Assembly: GCF_003254575.1 (NCBI RefSeq)
Contig: NZ_QJUA01000013.1
Location: 51,734-115,733 of the forward strand
Origin: Mycobacterium kyogaense
Lineage (GTDB): Bacteria; Actinomycetota; Actinomycetes; Mycobacteriales; Mycobacteriaceae
Length of the DNA stretch: 64,000 nucleotides
Direction of reading: 5' to 3'
Within the stretch, counting starts at the first letter, position 1. The number at the start of each line of letters is the position of its first letter. This document shows, one piece after another, positions 36,123 to 44,599 of this stretch. The notes under the pieces were generated by a model. It saw only the letters and a list, made by a program, of their open reading frames with translations, was not told the DNA's origin and did no database searches. A program made the translations under genes and the position numbers.

Positions 36123-38239
36123 GTCCCGCACACTCGGTGCTCCGACGCGACGACGCCGGTGCCGACCCCACCGCCGCGCAGAACCTGCGGCTCAACACGG
36201 TCGCGCTGATATTGTCGACAGCGTCGACAGGCGTTCTCGGCCTTGCCTTCTGGGCGGTGGCCGCCCGTCTGTTCCCGCCCGACCAGGTCGGTGTGGCGTC
36301 GGCGCTGATCACGTCCGCGGTGTTGCTGTCGACGATGTCCACGCTGGGTATCGACGTTCTCTACGAGCGGTTCCTGCCCGTGGCCGGGTGGCGCGCACCG
36401 CGACTGCTGCGGCGCGGCTTCGTCCTCGTCGCCGCGATGGGCGTGCTGACCGGCGCCGCGCTGGTGGCGTTCGGCCCACGCGACCCCCTCTTCCAGACTC
36501 CGTCGGCGATGGTCGGTTTCCCGCTGATGGTGCTCGTGCTCGCGATGTTCGCCTTGCTCGACAAGGCGTCGGCCGGCCTCGGTGTGGCCCGCTGGGCCGC
36601 GGTGAAGAACCTCGTCCACGCGATCGCGAAGCTGGCCGCGGTGGCTGCGCTGGCGATCTGGGACCACGCCGCGACCATCGTGCTGAGCTGGACCCTGACC
36701 GCAGGTGTGGCGGCGCTGTGCACGTACGTCGTGCTGGATCGGCGCAGCCGCACCCAGCCGCGGTGGCATCGGGAACCGGATCTGCCGCCGCGCCGGCAGA
36801 TGTGGTCGTACTTCGGATCGTCCTTCGGCATCGCGTCGCTGTGGTCGATCGGCCCGCTGGTGGTTCCGCTGATCGTCGTGACCCAGGTCGGAGAGGCCGC
36901 CAACGCGTACTTCGCCGTTGCGTGGGCGATGATCAGCGCGCTGTACCTGATGCTGCACCTGGTCGTCAGCCCGTACGTCGCCGAGGTGGCGGCACACCCC
37001 GAGCAGATCGCCGCGCTGTCCTGGCGGATGGTGCGCACGCTGGCGGCCGTCGCGATCGCCGCATCGGCAGGCCTGGTGCTGGTCGGCCCGCTGATGTTGA
37101 GCATCGCCGGACCGGAGTACCGCGCCGAGGCGCACGGTCTGCTGTGGCTGGCTGCAGCGTTCCTGCCGCTGTCCGGGGTCGCCGCCGTCTACGAGGGCTT
37201 CTCCCGCGTACGCCGCAAGCTCGGGCTGTATCTGAGTGTGCAGGCGTTGATGACCGTGGTGATCATCGCCGGCTCGTGGTTCGCCACCCGGTCGATGGGC
37301 ATCGTCGGTGTCGGGTGGGCGTACCTCGCCGCCGAGACCCTTGCCGCGGTGATCCTGATCGGACCGTGCATCACATGGCTGCGCCGCGCCGGCTCCGACG
37401 ACGGCCATGACGGGGACGACCGGCCCGGCGGTCGCAACGGGCGGGCCTGGCTGCGGGCCGGCACGCTGCTCGTGGTCACCATCGTGCCGATCACGCTGCT
37501 GGGCACGATCGACCGACCCACCGCGTCGGCGGCCGTGGTGATGTTCGACGACTTCAACGGCCCGGCGGGTAGCCGGCCCGATCCGGCGCGCTGGGGCTAC
37601 GACCTGGGCGGCGGCGGCTGGGGCAACGGCGAAGCACAGACCTACACCGACTCACCGGAGAACGCGGCCCTGGACGGGGACGGCCACCTGGTGATCACCG
37701 CCCGCCGCGACGGAGACGGGTTCACCTCCGCCAGGTTGACCACCCAGGGCAAGCTGTCGTTCGTGCACGGGCGCGCCGAAGCGCGGCTGCGTCTACCCCG
37801 AGGCGCGGGCCTGCACCCGGCGTTCTGGCTGCTCGGCGACGACGTCGACCACGTCGGCTGGCCCCGCAGCGGCGAACTCGACGTCGTCGAGACCATCTCC
37901 GGTGCTGAGTTCATCCACAACGGGGCGATCGGCCCCGACTCCGACGGCAAGGAGTACAAGCTCGCGAGCACCGATCCGATCCAGCCGTCCTTCGTCGACG
38001 ACTTCCACACCTACTGGGTGCAGCGGGATCCCGGCGTGATCACGATGGGTGTCGACGACCGCACCACCGCGGTGTTCCGCGAGGCGGATCTGCCCCCCGA
38101 CGAGAAGTGGGTCTTCGACAGGCCGTTCTACCTCTTGCTGAATGTCGCCGTGGGCGGGTCCTGGCCCGGACCTGCCGACGCCTCCACACCGTCTCCGGCT
38201 GCGATGACGGTCGACTGGGTGCGGGTGACCAGTGACTGA
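36119..38239 (+). CDS. Wzx-type polysaccharide flippase fused to a GH16 glycoside hydrolase
   Basis: A single 706-residue frame. Residues about 20-430 are a polytopic MVF/MATE-type polysaccharide transporter, with many helices from LNTVALILSTASTGVLGLAF to VIIAGSWFATRSMGIVGVGW. After a hydrophilic linker (GSDDGHDGDDRPGGRNG) comes one more helix at about 447-464, then TASAA, resembling a signal peptide. Residues 472-706 form a GH16 domain: FDDFNG, HPAFWLLG, the catalytic GELDVVE (Glu586, Asp588, Glu591), and YLLLNVAVGGSWPG. Both GH16 catalytic acids are present. The last helix would place the hydrolase outside the membrane, where the flipped glycan emerges. ATG 36119 overlaps the previous stop. 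Cleavage or transglycosylation of a beta-glucan/galactan-like chain is inferred. Confidence 0.9.
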   Translation: MSPAHSVLRRDDAGADPTAAQNLRLNTVALILSTASTGVLGLAFWAVAARLFPPDQVGVASALITSAVLLSTMSTLGIDVLYERFLPVAGWRAPRLLRRGFVLVAAMGVLTGAALVAFGPRDPLFQTPSAMVGFPLMVLVLAMFALLDKASAGLGVARWAAVKNLVHAIAKLAAVAALAIWDHAATIVLSWTLTAGVAALCTYVVLDRRSRTQPRWHREPDLPPRRQMWSYFGSSFGIASLWSIGPLVVPLIVVTQVGEAANAYFAVAWAMISALYLMLHLVVSPYVAEVAAHPEQIAALSWRMVRTLAAVAIAASAGLVLVGPLMLSIAGPEYRAEAHGLLWLAAAFLPLSGVAAVYEGFSRVRRKLGLYLSVQALMTVVIIAGSWFATRSMGIVGVGWAYLAAETLAAVILIGPCITWLRRAGSDDGHDGDDRPGGRNGRAWLRAGTLLVVTIVPITLLGTIDRPTASAAVVMFDDFNGPAGSRPDPARWGYDLGGGGWGNGEAQTYTDSPENAALDGDGHLVITARRDGDGFTSARLTTQGKLSFVHGRAEARLRLPRGAGLHPAFWLLGDDVDHVGWPRSGELDVVETISGAEFIHNGAIGPDSDGKEYKLASTDPIQPSFVDDFHTYWVQRDPGVITMGVDDRTTAVFREADLPPDEKWVFDRPFYLLLNVAVGGSWPGPADASTPSPAAMTVDWVRVTSD

Positions 38240-40334
38240 CCTCCTCGAACGTCCCACTCCGTCGCGCCCACAGGCGCGTGGCCGGCATCGCGCCGTGCCG
38301 CCGCCGCGGCGCCGCATCGGCGTGTTGCGGCCAGAGTGGCTGACGTTGCTCTCCGCCGCGGCAGGTCTGCTCGCGCTGGCGCCCATCGGTGCCCCGGTGC
38401 GGGCGGTCCTGCTGACCGTCTTCGTGCTCACCGGTCCGGGCATGGCGGCAGTGCTGTGGCTGCGAGTGCCCGTCGCGGCGGCCGCAGCGATCGTCCCGAC
38501 GACCGGTATGGCCGCGGCCGCCGCCGCCACCGTGGCGGTGACGTGGCTGCGGGGGTGGCAACCGGTTCCCGTGCTCCTCGCGCTGGTCGCCGTCGTGGCC
38601 GCCTCCGCCCTCGTGTGCGCGCTGCGCCGTCCACACCCGCCGCTGCGCGTGCCCGCCGTGCTGCACCCGCAGAACTGGCAGGTGCGCGCGCCGTACCTCG
38701 TCATCGTCGCTGTGCTGTCCGTGTGGGCGGCAGTGCTGCCTGGCATGGCCGACGCCGAACCGTCCCCCTTCGGCCTGCTGGCCACCGGCACCGGACCGGT
38801 ACTGGTGGTGCTGGCCGCCGTGCTCGTCGCGGCGTTCGTCGTGGCGCTGCGCAGAGACGCGCTGCTCACCGCGGCCGCCGCGATCGCCGCCACCATCATG
38901 GTGCTGCGGCTGACCGCCACGCTGGTCACGGACTTGCCGATGTACGCGTGGACGTACAAGCACCTCGGCATCGTCGACTTCCTCCTGACCCATCGGGTGC
39001 TGCCGCCCACGGGCGTCGACGTCTACCGCGAGTGGCCGGCCTTCTTCACCACGTTCGCCTGGTTCAGCGAGGTCACCACGCTGAACCCGACATCGGTCGC
39101 GCACTGGTTCGCGCCGGCCATCCACGTCGTGTTGGCCGTGGTGGTCGGCTCGCTGGCTGCCACTCTGGGCCTGGACCGACGTGCGGTGCTCGTCGCGGTG
39201 ATGATCGCCGAGATGGCCAACTGGGTGGCCCAGGACTACTTCGCCCCCCAGGCGTACGGCTTCGTGCTCGGCCTGGGCATCGTCGTCGCGCTGCTGGCAT
39301 CGCGTGTCGACCGGCGCGTGGGATGGCTGGCGTTCGCGCTGTTCGTGGCCCTGGTGCCGACCCACCAGCTGACGCCGTACTGGATCTTCGGGGTGCTGGT
39401 GGCGTTCGCCGTCACCGGCCACCTGCGCCCCCGGTGGTCCCTGATCGGTTACGCGGCAGTGCTTTTCGGCTACCTGTATCCGCGGCGCTACATCGTCTTC
39501 GAACACGGCGGGCTGTCGAGCCTGAACCCGCTGGCCAACGGTTCGGGCAACGCGGAGTACGCCGGCTCGGCGGCCAAGGTGGCCACGTCGCTGGTGTGCC
39601 GGGGTCTGTCGGCGACCATCATGCTGCTGGCCGTGGTGGCCGCGGTGGTGTGGTGGCGGCGCAAGCGTCCGGTCGCGGTGCCCGTGATCCTGGCGTTCAG
39701 CCCGTTCGTGCTGCTGATGTTCAGCAGCTACGGCGGTGAGGCGATCTTCCGGGTGTACCTCTATGCGGTGCCGGGCGCGGCCGTGCTGATCGCACCGCTC
39801 GCGGTGGCGGCCGTCGCCCGACCCGTCACGCACTACCTCGCGACCGTGGCGCTCGCGCTGATCGCCGCCGCGGGTTTGCAGGGCTACTACGGCAACTGGT
39901 ACCTGAACATGGCCCGGCCGTCCGAGTTGGCCCTGCTCGACAGCCTCGTCGACGGCGCCCATGCGCCGGCAACCCTGTGGAGCCTGCATTCGGCGGGGAT
40001 GCCCACCCGTGCGACGGCCCGCTGGGTCGACTTCGCCGCGCGCAACGATTCATTCGACACCCCGATCGTCGAGAAGTGGCCCGGATTCCTGGACGGTTTC
40101 CCGGACGGCCGGCAGTTCGACGACGTGACGGCGCAGGCCGCTGCGGGCCCGGGGGAGACGTACTTCATCTTCACCGACGACGCCAAGGCGGCCTTCGAGT
40201 ACTTCGGCTACGCCACGGCTGACGCCGTCGGCCGGTTCGAAGCGATGTTCGCCGGCAGTCCGCAGTGGTGCGTGCGCCTGCAGGACGAGACCACCACCGT
40301 GTACCGCTACCAGGCGAAGGGATGTTCGCAATGA
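38232..40334 (+). CDS. Polytopic GT-C/polymerase-like membrane protein
   Basis: A 700-residue protein with a short basic cytoplasmic start (RPQARGRHRAVPPPRRR), about a dozen transmembrane helices to residue about 540, and an external C-terminal domain of about 150 residues. The loop LPMYAWTYKHLGIVDFLLTH and the following YREWPAFFTTFAWFSEVT resemble the first external loop of GT-C enzymes. HQLTPYWIFG is another conserved-looking segment. It is a candidate glycan polymerase or polyprenyl-phosphate-sugar-dependent transferase. No exact family is recognised. GTG 38232 overlaps the preceding gene by 8 bp, and its stop overlaps the next ATG. Confidence 0.8.
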   Translation: MTDLLERPTPSRPQARGRHRAVPPPRRRIGVLRPEWLTLLSAAAGLLALAPIGAPVRAVLLTVFVLTGPGMAAVLWLRVPVAAAAAIVPTTGMAAAAAATVAVTWLRGWQPVPVLLALVAVVAASALVCALRRPHPPLRVPAVLHPQNWQVRAPYLVIVAVLSVWAAVLPGMADAEPSPFGLLATGTGPVLVVLAAVLVAAFVVALRRDALLTAAAAIAATIMVLRLTATLVTDLPMYAWTYKHLGIVDFLLTHRVLPPTGVDVYREWPAFFTTFAWFSEVTTLNPTSVAHWFAPAIHVVLAVVVGSLAATLGLDRRAVLVAVMIAEMANWVAQDYFAPQAYGFVLGLGIVVALLASRVDRRVGWLAFALFVALVPTHQLTPYWIFGVLVAFAVTGHLRPRWSLIGYAAVLFGYLYPRRYIVFEHGGLSSLNPLANGSGNAEYAGSAAKVATSLVCRGLSATIMLLAVVAAVVWWRRKRPVAVPVILAFSPFVLLMFSSYGGEAIFRVYLYAVPGAAVLIAPLAVAAVARPVTHYLATVALALIAAAGLQGYYGNWYLNMARPSELALLDSLVDGAHAPATLWSLHSAGMPTRATARWVDFAARNDSFDTPIVEKWPGFLDGFPDGRQFDDVTAQAAAGPGETYFIFTDDAKAAFEYFGYATADAVGRFEAMFAGSPQWCVRLQDETTTVYRYQAKGCSQ

Positions 40335-41575
40335 TGTGCCGACTGTGCGGCTCGGCCAGGATGCACAGCGTGCTGGACCTCGGCGCCACCCCGCCGTGCG
40401 AGAAATTCCTCACCGCAGACGAATTGGATGCACCGGAGGCGACGTTCCCGCTGCATCTGCGGCTGTGTCAGGACTGCCTGCTGCTGCAGATCCCAGCGCT
40501 GATCACGCCGGAGGACACCTTCACCGAGTACGCCTATTTCTCGTCGTATTCCGACAGCTGGGTGGACCACGCCCGCCGATTCGTCGGCGATGCGGCGAAA
40601 AAGGTCGGTCTGCAGTCTGATTCGTTCGTCGTCGAGGTGGCCAGCAACGACGGGTATCTGCTCAGCCACGTCGTCGACGCCGGCATCCGCTGCCTGGGCA
40701 TCGAACCGTCGATCAACGTGGGCGACGCCGCGCGGCAGCGTGGTGTGCCCACGGTCTCGGCGTTCCTCGACGAGCAGACGGCGGCTGACACCCGTGCTGA
40801 GCACGGTCCGGCCGATCTCGTCGTCGCCAACAACGTCTACGCCCACATCCCCGACCTGAACGGATTCACGCGCTCGCTGCGGACCCTGGTCGCCGACGAC
40901 GGCTGGTGCAGCATCGAGGTGCATCATGCGCTGAACCTCGTGGCGCTCGGCCAGTTCGACACGATCTACCACGAGCACTTCCAGTACTACACCGTGCTGT
41001 CGGCGATGCGGGCGCTGGCCGCCGGCGGTCTGTCGGTCGTCGATGTCGAGATGCTGCCGACCCACGGCGGATCCATCCGGCTGTGGGCCCGCCCCACCGA
41101 ACTCGGCGCGGCGCCGACGGCCCGGGTGGCCGACGCGCTGGCCGAAGAAGAGCGCGCCGGCCTGCACGACGTCGGCGGCTATCTCACGCTGCGACCGCGC
41201 ACCGAAACCATCCGGCACGAACTGCTCCGGTACCTGCTGGACTGCCGGGCCCGCGGCGAACGCGTCGTGGGTTACGGCGCGCCCGGCAAGGGCAACACCT
41301 TGCTCAACTACTGCGGCATCCGGCCCGACCTGCTCGAGTACACCGTCGACCGGAACCCGTACAAGCACGGGCGATTCACCCCGGGAACGCGTATCCCGAT
41401 CCACGACCCGGCACAGCTGGCCAAGGACCAGCCCGACGTGATCGTCGTGCTGCCGTGGAACCTCGAGCGCGAGATCACCGAACAGCTGCGCTACGCCGGG
41501 GCGTGGGGTGCCCGTCTGGTGTACCCGCTACCCACTTTGCACGTCGTCGAACTGACGGAAGGAAAACAACTATGA
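40331..41575 (+). CDS. NDP-sugar C-methyltransferase (TylC3/NovU-like)
   Basis: A 414-residue SAM-dependent sugar C-methyltransferase. The zinc-binding N-terminal domain has Cys pairs CRLCGS and LCQDCLL. The Rossmann domain has motif I VVEVASNDGYLLSHV and CLGIEPS at strand 2. HHALNLVALGQFDTIYHEHFQYYT carries the His/Tyr/Glu segment typical of C-methyltransferases. The C-terminal domain has VVGYGAPGKGNTLLNYCGI. Such enzymes add a methyl branch to a keto-sugar nucleotide. ATG 40331 overlaps the previous stop, and its own stop overlaps the next ATG. Confidence 0.9.
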   Translation: MMCRLCGSARMHSVLDLGATPPCEKFLTADELDAPEATFPLHLRLCQDCLLLQIPALITPEDTFTEYAYFSSYSDSWVDHARRFVGDAAKKVGLQSDSFVVEVASNDGYLLSHVVDAGIRCLGIEPSINVGDAARQRGVPTVSAFLDEQTAADTRAEHGPADLVVANNVYAHIPDLNGFTRSLRTLVADDGWCSIEVHHALNLVALGQFDTIYHEHFQYYTVLSAMRALAAGGLSVVDVEMLPTHGGSIRLWARPTELGAAPTARVADALAEEERAGLHDVGGYLTLRPRTETIRHELLRYLLDCRARGERVVGYGAPGKGNTLLNYCGIRPDLLEYTVDRNPYKHGRFTPGTRIPIHDPAQLAKDQPDVIVVLPWNLEREITEQLRYAGAWGARLVYPLPTLHVVELTEGKQL

Positions 41576-42372
41576 AGGTCGTCCTGTTCTGCGGCGGTTA
41601 CGGCATGCGGATGCGCAACGGTAGCGACGACGAGATCCCCAAGCCGATGCAGATGATCGGCCCGCGACCGTTGATCTGGCATGTGATGCGGTACTACGCC
41701 CACTTCGGCCACACCGAGTTCGTGCTGTGCCTGGGCTACGGCGCCGAGCACATCAAGAACTACTTCCTGTCCTACCGGGAGTCGGTGTCCAACGACTTCG
41801 TCATCCGCGGCGGCAAGGTGGAGCTGCTGCAGACCGACATCAGCGACTGGACCATCACGTTTGTCGACACCGGCGCGGAATCGCCCATCGGGGAACGACT
41901 TCGGCGGGTCCGCCCCCACCTGGAGGGCGAGGAGTACTTCCTGGCCAACTACGCCGACGTGCTCACCGATGCGCCGATGAACGACATCATCGGCGAGGTC
42001 AAGGAGTCCGGCGCCACCGCATCCATGCTGATCGTCCCCCCGCAGTCCTCGTTCCACTGCGTCGACGTCGTCGAATCCGGTCCCCACGCCGGCGCCGTCA
42101 CGGGCATCACCCCGGTGTCGCGACTGCCCATCTGGGAGAACGGCGGCTACTTCGTACTCTCCGGTGACGTGCTCGAGATGCTCACCGAGAACTGCGATCT
42201 GGTCGAGGACGTGTGCGGGCGGCTCGCCACCCGCGGAAAGCTGTACGGCTACAAGCACCTCGGCTTCTGGAAGCCGGCCGACACGTTCAAGGAACGCGCC
42301 GAGCTCGATGCTGCCTACCGCAGCGGGGAACGGCCGTGGGCGCTGTGGGAGCACGAGAAGGCGGCATCGTGA
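41572..42372 (+). CDS. Glucose-1-phosphate cytidylyltransferase-like nucleotidyltransferase
   Basis: A 266-residue sugar-nucleotide pyrophosphorylase. The glycine-rich nucleotide loop is VVLFCGGYGMRMRN, followed by EIPKPMQMIGPRPLIWHVM. WTITFVDTGAESPIGERLRRVRPHLEGEEYFLANYADVLTD is laid out like the RfbF family and distinguishes it from thymidylyltransferases. It should activate a sugar 1-phosphate, probably as a CDP-sugar, for the island's tailoring enzymes. Substrate assignment is inferred. It is coupled by 4-bp overlaps on both sides. Confidence 0.85.
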   Translation: MKVVLFCGGYGMRMRNGSDDEIPKPMQMIGPRPLIWHVMRYYAHFGHTEFVLCLGYGAEHIKNYFLSYRESVSNDFVIRGGKVELLQTDISDWTITFVDTGAESPIGERLRRVRPHLEGEEYFLANYADVLTDAPMNDIIGEVKESGATASMLIVPPQSSFHCVDVVESGPHAGAVTGITPVSRLPIWENGGYFVLSGDVLEMLTENCDLVEDVCGRLATRGKLYGYKHLGFWKPADTFKERAELDAAYRSGERPWALWEHEKAAS

Positions 42373-43022
42373 TCGGGCTGCAGACCGGTGCGCTGCGTGA
42401 GATCGCGGTACTCGGTGCGCACTGTGACGACATCGCGATCGGCATGGGCGCAACGCTTCTGACGCTGAGCCGCGACAATCCTGGTCTCCGGGTGCACGCG
42501 CTGGTGCTGTGCGGCGCCGGCACGGAGCGGGAGGCCGAGGAGCGGGGTGCGCTGGCAGCGTTCTGCCCGGATGCCGAGGTGACAGTGACCCTGCTCGGAA
42601 TCCCGGACGGCGCCACCCCCGCCCACTGGAACGATGTCAAGGACGGGTTGCGCACCTTCCGCAGAAGCTGTGAACCCGACGTCGTGTTCAGCACCCAGCG
42701 TGCCGACGCCCACCAGGATCATCGTCTGCTCGCTGAATTGACCCCGACCGAGTTCCGGGACCACCTGATCCTGGGATACGAGATCCTCAAGTGGGAGTCG
42801 GACACGCCCTCGCCCAGTGTGTTCCATCCGATCGCGACTGAGATCGCGCTCGAGAAGGCGCGCCTGCTGCACAAGCACTACCCGTCGCAGACCGATCGCG
42901 ACTGGTTCGACGAGGACGCGTTCCTCGGCCTGTCCCGCCTGCGCGGGATCCAATGCCGCAGTACGCACGCCGAGGCGTTTCTGATGGAGAAGACGATCGT
43001 GAGATTCGGGGAGACAGCATGA
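42369..43022 (+). CDS. PIG-L family N-deacetylase
   Basis: A 217-residue LmbE/PIG-L-type zinc amidohydrolase. The first metal motif is GAHCDDIAIGMGAT, with Cys where most members have Pro (AHPDD). The second is QRADAHQDHRLL, with the third metal His. Members remove acetyl from N-acetylated sugars or sugar nucleotides (MshB, GlcNAc-PI deacetylase). Together with the aminotransferase fusion it implies an amino sugar in the product. GTG 42369 overlaps the preceding stop (GTGA). Confidence 0.87.
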   Translation: MIGLQTGALREIAVLGAHCDDIAIGMGATLLTLSRDNPGLRVHALVLCGAGTEREAEERGALAAFCPDAEVTVTLLGIPDGATPAHWNDVKDGLRTFRRSCEPDVVFSTQRADAHQDHRLLAELTPTEFRDHLILGYEILKWESDTPSPSVFHPIATEIALEKARLLHKHYPSQTDRDWFDEDAFLGLSRLRGIQCRSTHAEAFLMEKTIVRFGETA

Positions 43023-44047
43023 AGGTGTTGGTGACGGGGCATCAGGGTTACCTGGGCACGGTGATGGTGCCGGTGCTGCAGGCGGCCGGCCACGACGTCG
43101 TCGGGCTCGACACCGGATACTTCGCCGACTGCGTGCTGGGCCCGCAGCCGGTGGACCCACCGGCGCGCGGCGGCGACCTGCGCGATGTCAGCGTCGAGCA
43201 GTTGCGTGGCATCGACGCCGTGGTGCACCTGGCCGCGCTGTCGAACGATCCGCTCGGGGCGCTCAACCCCGACATCACCCACGACATCAACCATCACGCC
43301 TCGGTGCGACTGGCGCGGCTGGCGAAAGAGGCCGGGGTGCAGCGCTTCTGCTACGCCTCGACGTGTTCGGTGTACGGCGCCGCGGGTGACGGTCTGGTCG
43401 CCGAAGGTGCGCCGCTGCGTCCGCTGACCCCATACGCGGTGAGCAAGGTCCGTGTCGAAGACGATCTGACCGCACTGGCCGACTCGGATTTCACCCCCGT
43501 CTTCCTGCGCAACGCGACTGCCTTCGGATTCTCCCCGCGCCTGCGCGCCGACATCGTGCTCAACAACCTGGTCGGCTCCGCGGTGCTGACCGGGGTGGTG
43601 CGCGTGCTGTCCGACGGGACGCCGTGGCGTCCGCTCGTGCATGCCCGCGACATTGCGGAGGCGTTCGCGCTCTGCCTGACCGCGCCGGCCGGCGTGGTGT
43701 CGTGCCGGGCCTACAACATCGGCAGTGAGGCCAACAACGTCACCGTTGAGGAGATCGCCCGCCGCGTCGCCGAATCCGTTCCCGGCTCGCGCGTCGACAT
43801 CACCGGAGAAACCGGTGCCGACCCGCGCTCCTACCGTGTCGACTTCGCCCGGGCGCGTACCGAACTCGGCTTCGAGGCGGCCGTGTCCGTCGCCGACGGC
43901 GCGGTGGAACTGGCCGACGCGTACACGCGGCACGGCCTGACCGCGGCCGACTTCGAGCACACCTTCACCCGGCTGGCCCGGCTCGCTCACCTGCAGGGTG
44001 CCGGGAAGCTCGACGAGACGATGCGTCGTGTCAGCGAATTCGTGTGA
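43019..44047 (+). CDS. Extended SDR NDP-sugar epimerase/dehydratase
   Basis: A 342-residue NAD-dependent extended SDR. It has VLVTGHQGYLGTVM for dinucleotide binding, VVHLAALSNDP, the Ser region CYASTCSVYG, and the catalytic PYAVSKVRVE (YxxxK). Thereafter LRNATAFGFSPRLRADIVLN and a C-terminal sugar-binding part follow. It may be a 4-epimerase, 4,6-dehydratase or reductase acting on the activated sugar; which cannot be told from sequence. It starts within the PIG-L stop. Its 3' end overlaps the opposing RmlC-like gene by 17 bp. Confidence 0.88.
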   Translation: MKVLVTGHQGYLGTVMVPVLQAAGHDVVGLDTGYFADCVLGPQPVDPPARGGDLRDVSVEQLRGIDAVVHLAALSNDPLGALNPDITHDINHHASVRLARLAKEAGVQRFCYASTCSVYGAAGDGLVAEGAPLRPLTPYAVSKVRVEDDLTALADSDFTPVFLRNATAFGFSPRLRADIVLNNLVGSAVLTGVVRVLSDGTPWRPLVHARDIAEAFALCLTAPAGVVSCRAYNIGSEANNVTVEEIARRVAESVPGSRVDITGETGADPRSYRVDFARARTELGFEAAVSVADGAVELADAYTRHGLTAADFEHTFTRLARLAHLQGAGKLDETMRRVSEFV

Positions 44048-44585
44048 GCAATTCCGCCCAGCTGCCCGCCGACGCGTCCCGTGCGGACACGGTGGGCGGG
44101 TGCAGCGGCCACTCGATCGCCAACGCCGGGTCCTGCCACGACACGGCCAGGTCGTCGGCCGGATCGTGGGCACGGTCGATGCGGTAACACACGTCCGCCC
44201 AGTCGGTGAGCGCCTGGAACCCGTGCAGCATCCCCGGCGGCACGTACAGGTGCCGGAACGTGCTGTCGTCGAGCAGGAACGCCTCGTGCTGCCCGAACGT
44301 CGGCGACTCCGGCCGGGCGTCGACGAGCACATCGTGTACCGCGCCGCGGGCGCACCGCACCAACTTGGCCTCCCCGGGCGCGCGGCGTCCGTGCATACCG
44401 CGCAGGACACCTCGGGCCGAGCGGGACTGGGAGTCCTGGATGAAACCGGCCGCTGCTCCCGCGACACCGCGCCACTGATCGAAGATCTCGGCGTCGAACG
44501 TGCGGGTGAACCACCCGCGCTCGTCGGGGTGCGGCTGCGGGACGAAGGTGACGACGCCGTCGAGACGGCTCGGTTCTATTCGCAC
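44031..44585 (-). CDS. dTDP-4-dehydrorhamnose 3,5-epimerase-like (RmlC family) protein
   Basis: A 184-residue cupin of the RmlC family. It shows FVPQPHPDERGWFTRTFD, SRSARGVLRGMHG (catalytic-type His), AKLVRCARGAVHDVLVDARPESPTFG (Lys and Asp), and VPPGMLHGFQAL. VSWQDPALAIEWPL is the family's C-terminal signature. Epimerisation at C3 and/or C5 of a 4-keto sugar nucleotide is expected. It is the only minus-strand gene in the island: its end overlaps the SDR gene by 17 bp and its GTG start lies 14 bp from the next plus-strand ATG. Confidence 0.85.
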   Translation of the reverse strand: MRIEPSRLDGVVTFVPQPHPDERGWFTRTFDAEIFDQWRGVAGAAAGFIQDSQSRSARGVLRGMHGRRAPGEAKLVRCARGAVHDVLVDARPESPTFGQHEAFLLDDSTFRHLYVPPGMLHGFQALTDWADVCYRIDRAHDPADDLAVSWQDPALAIEWPLHPPTVSARDASAGSWAELLTRIR

Positions 44586-44599
44586 GAGGACATCGTGAC

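Noticed and set aside
36119..38239. Two separate genes broken by a sequencing error
   Set aside because: The frame is continuous, with an in-frame hydrophilic linker and membrane helix and no internal stop or ribosome-binding site. A fusion is the simpler reading, though the junction deserves resequencing.
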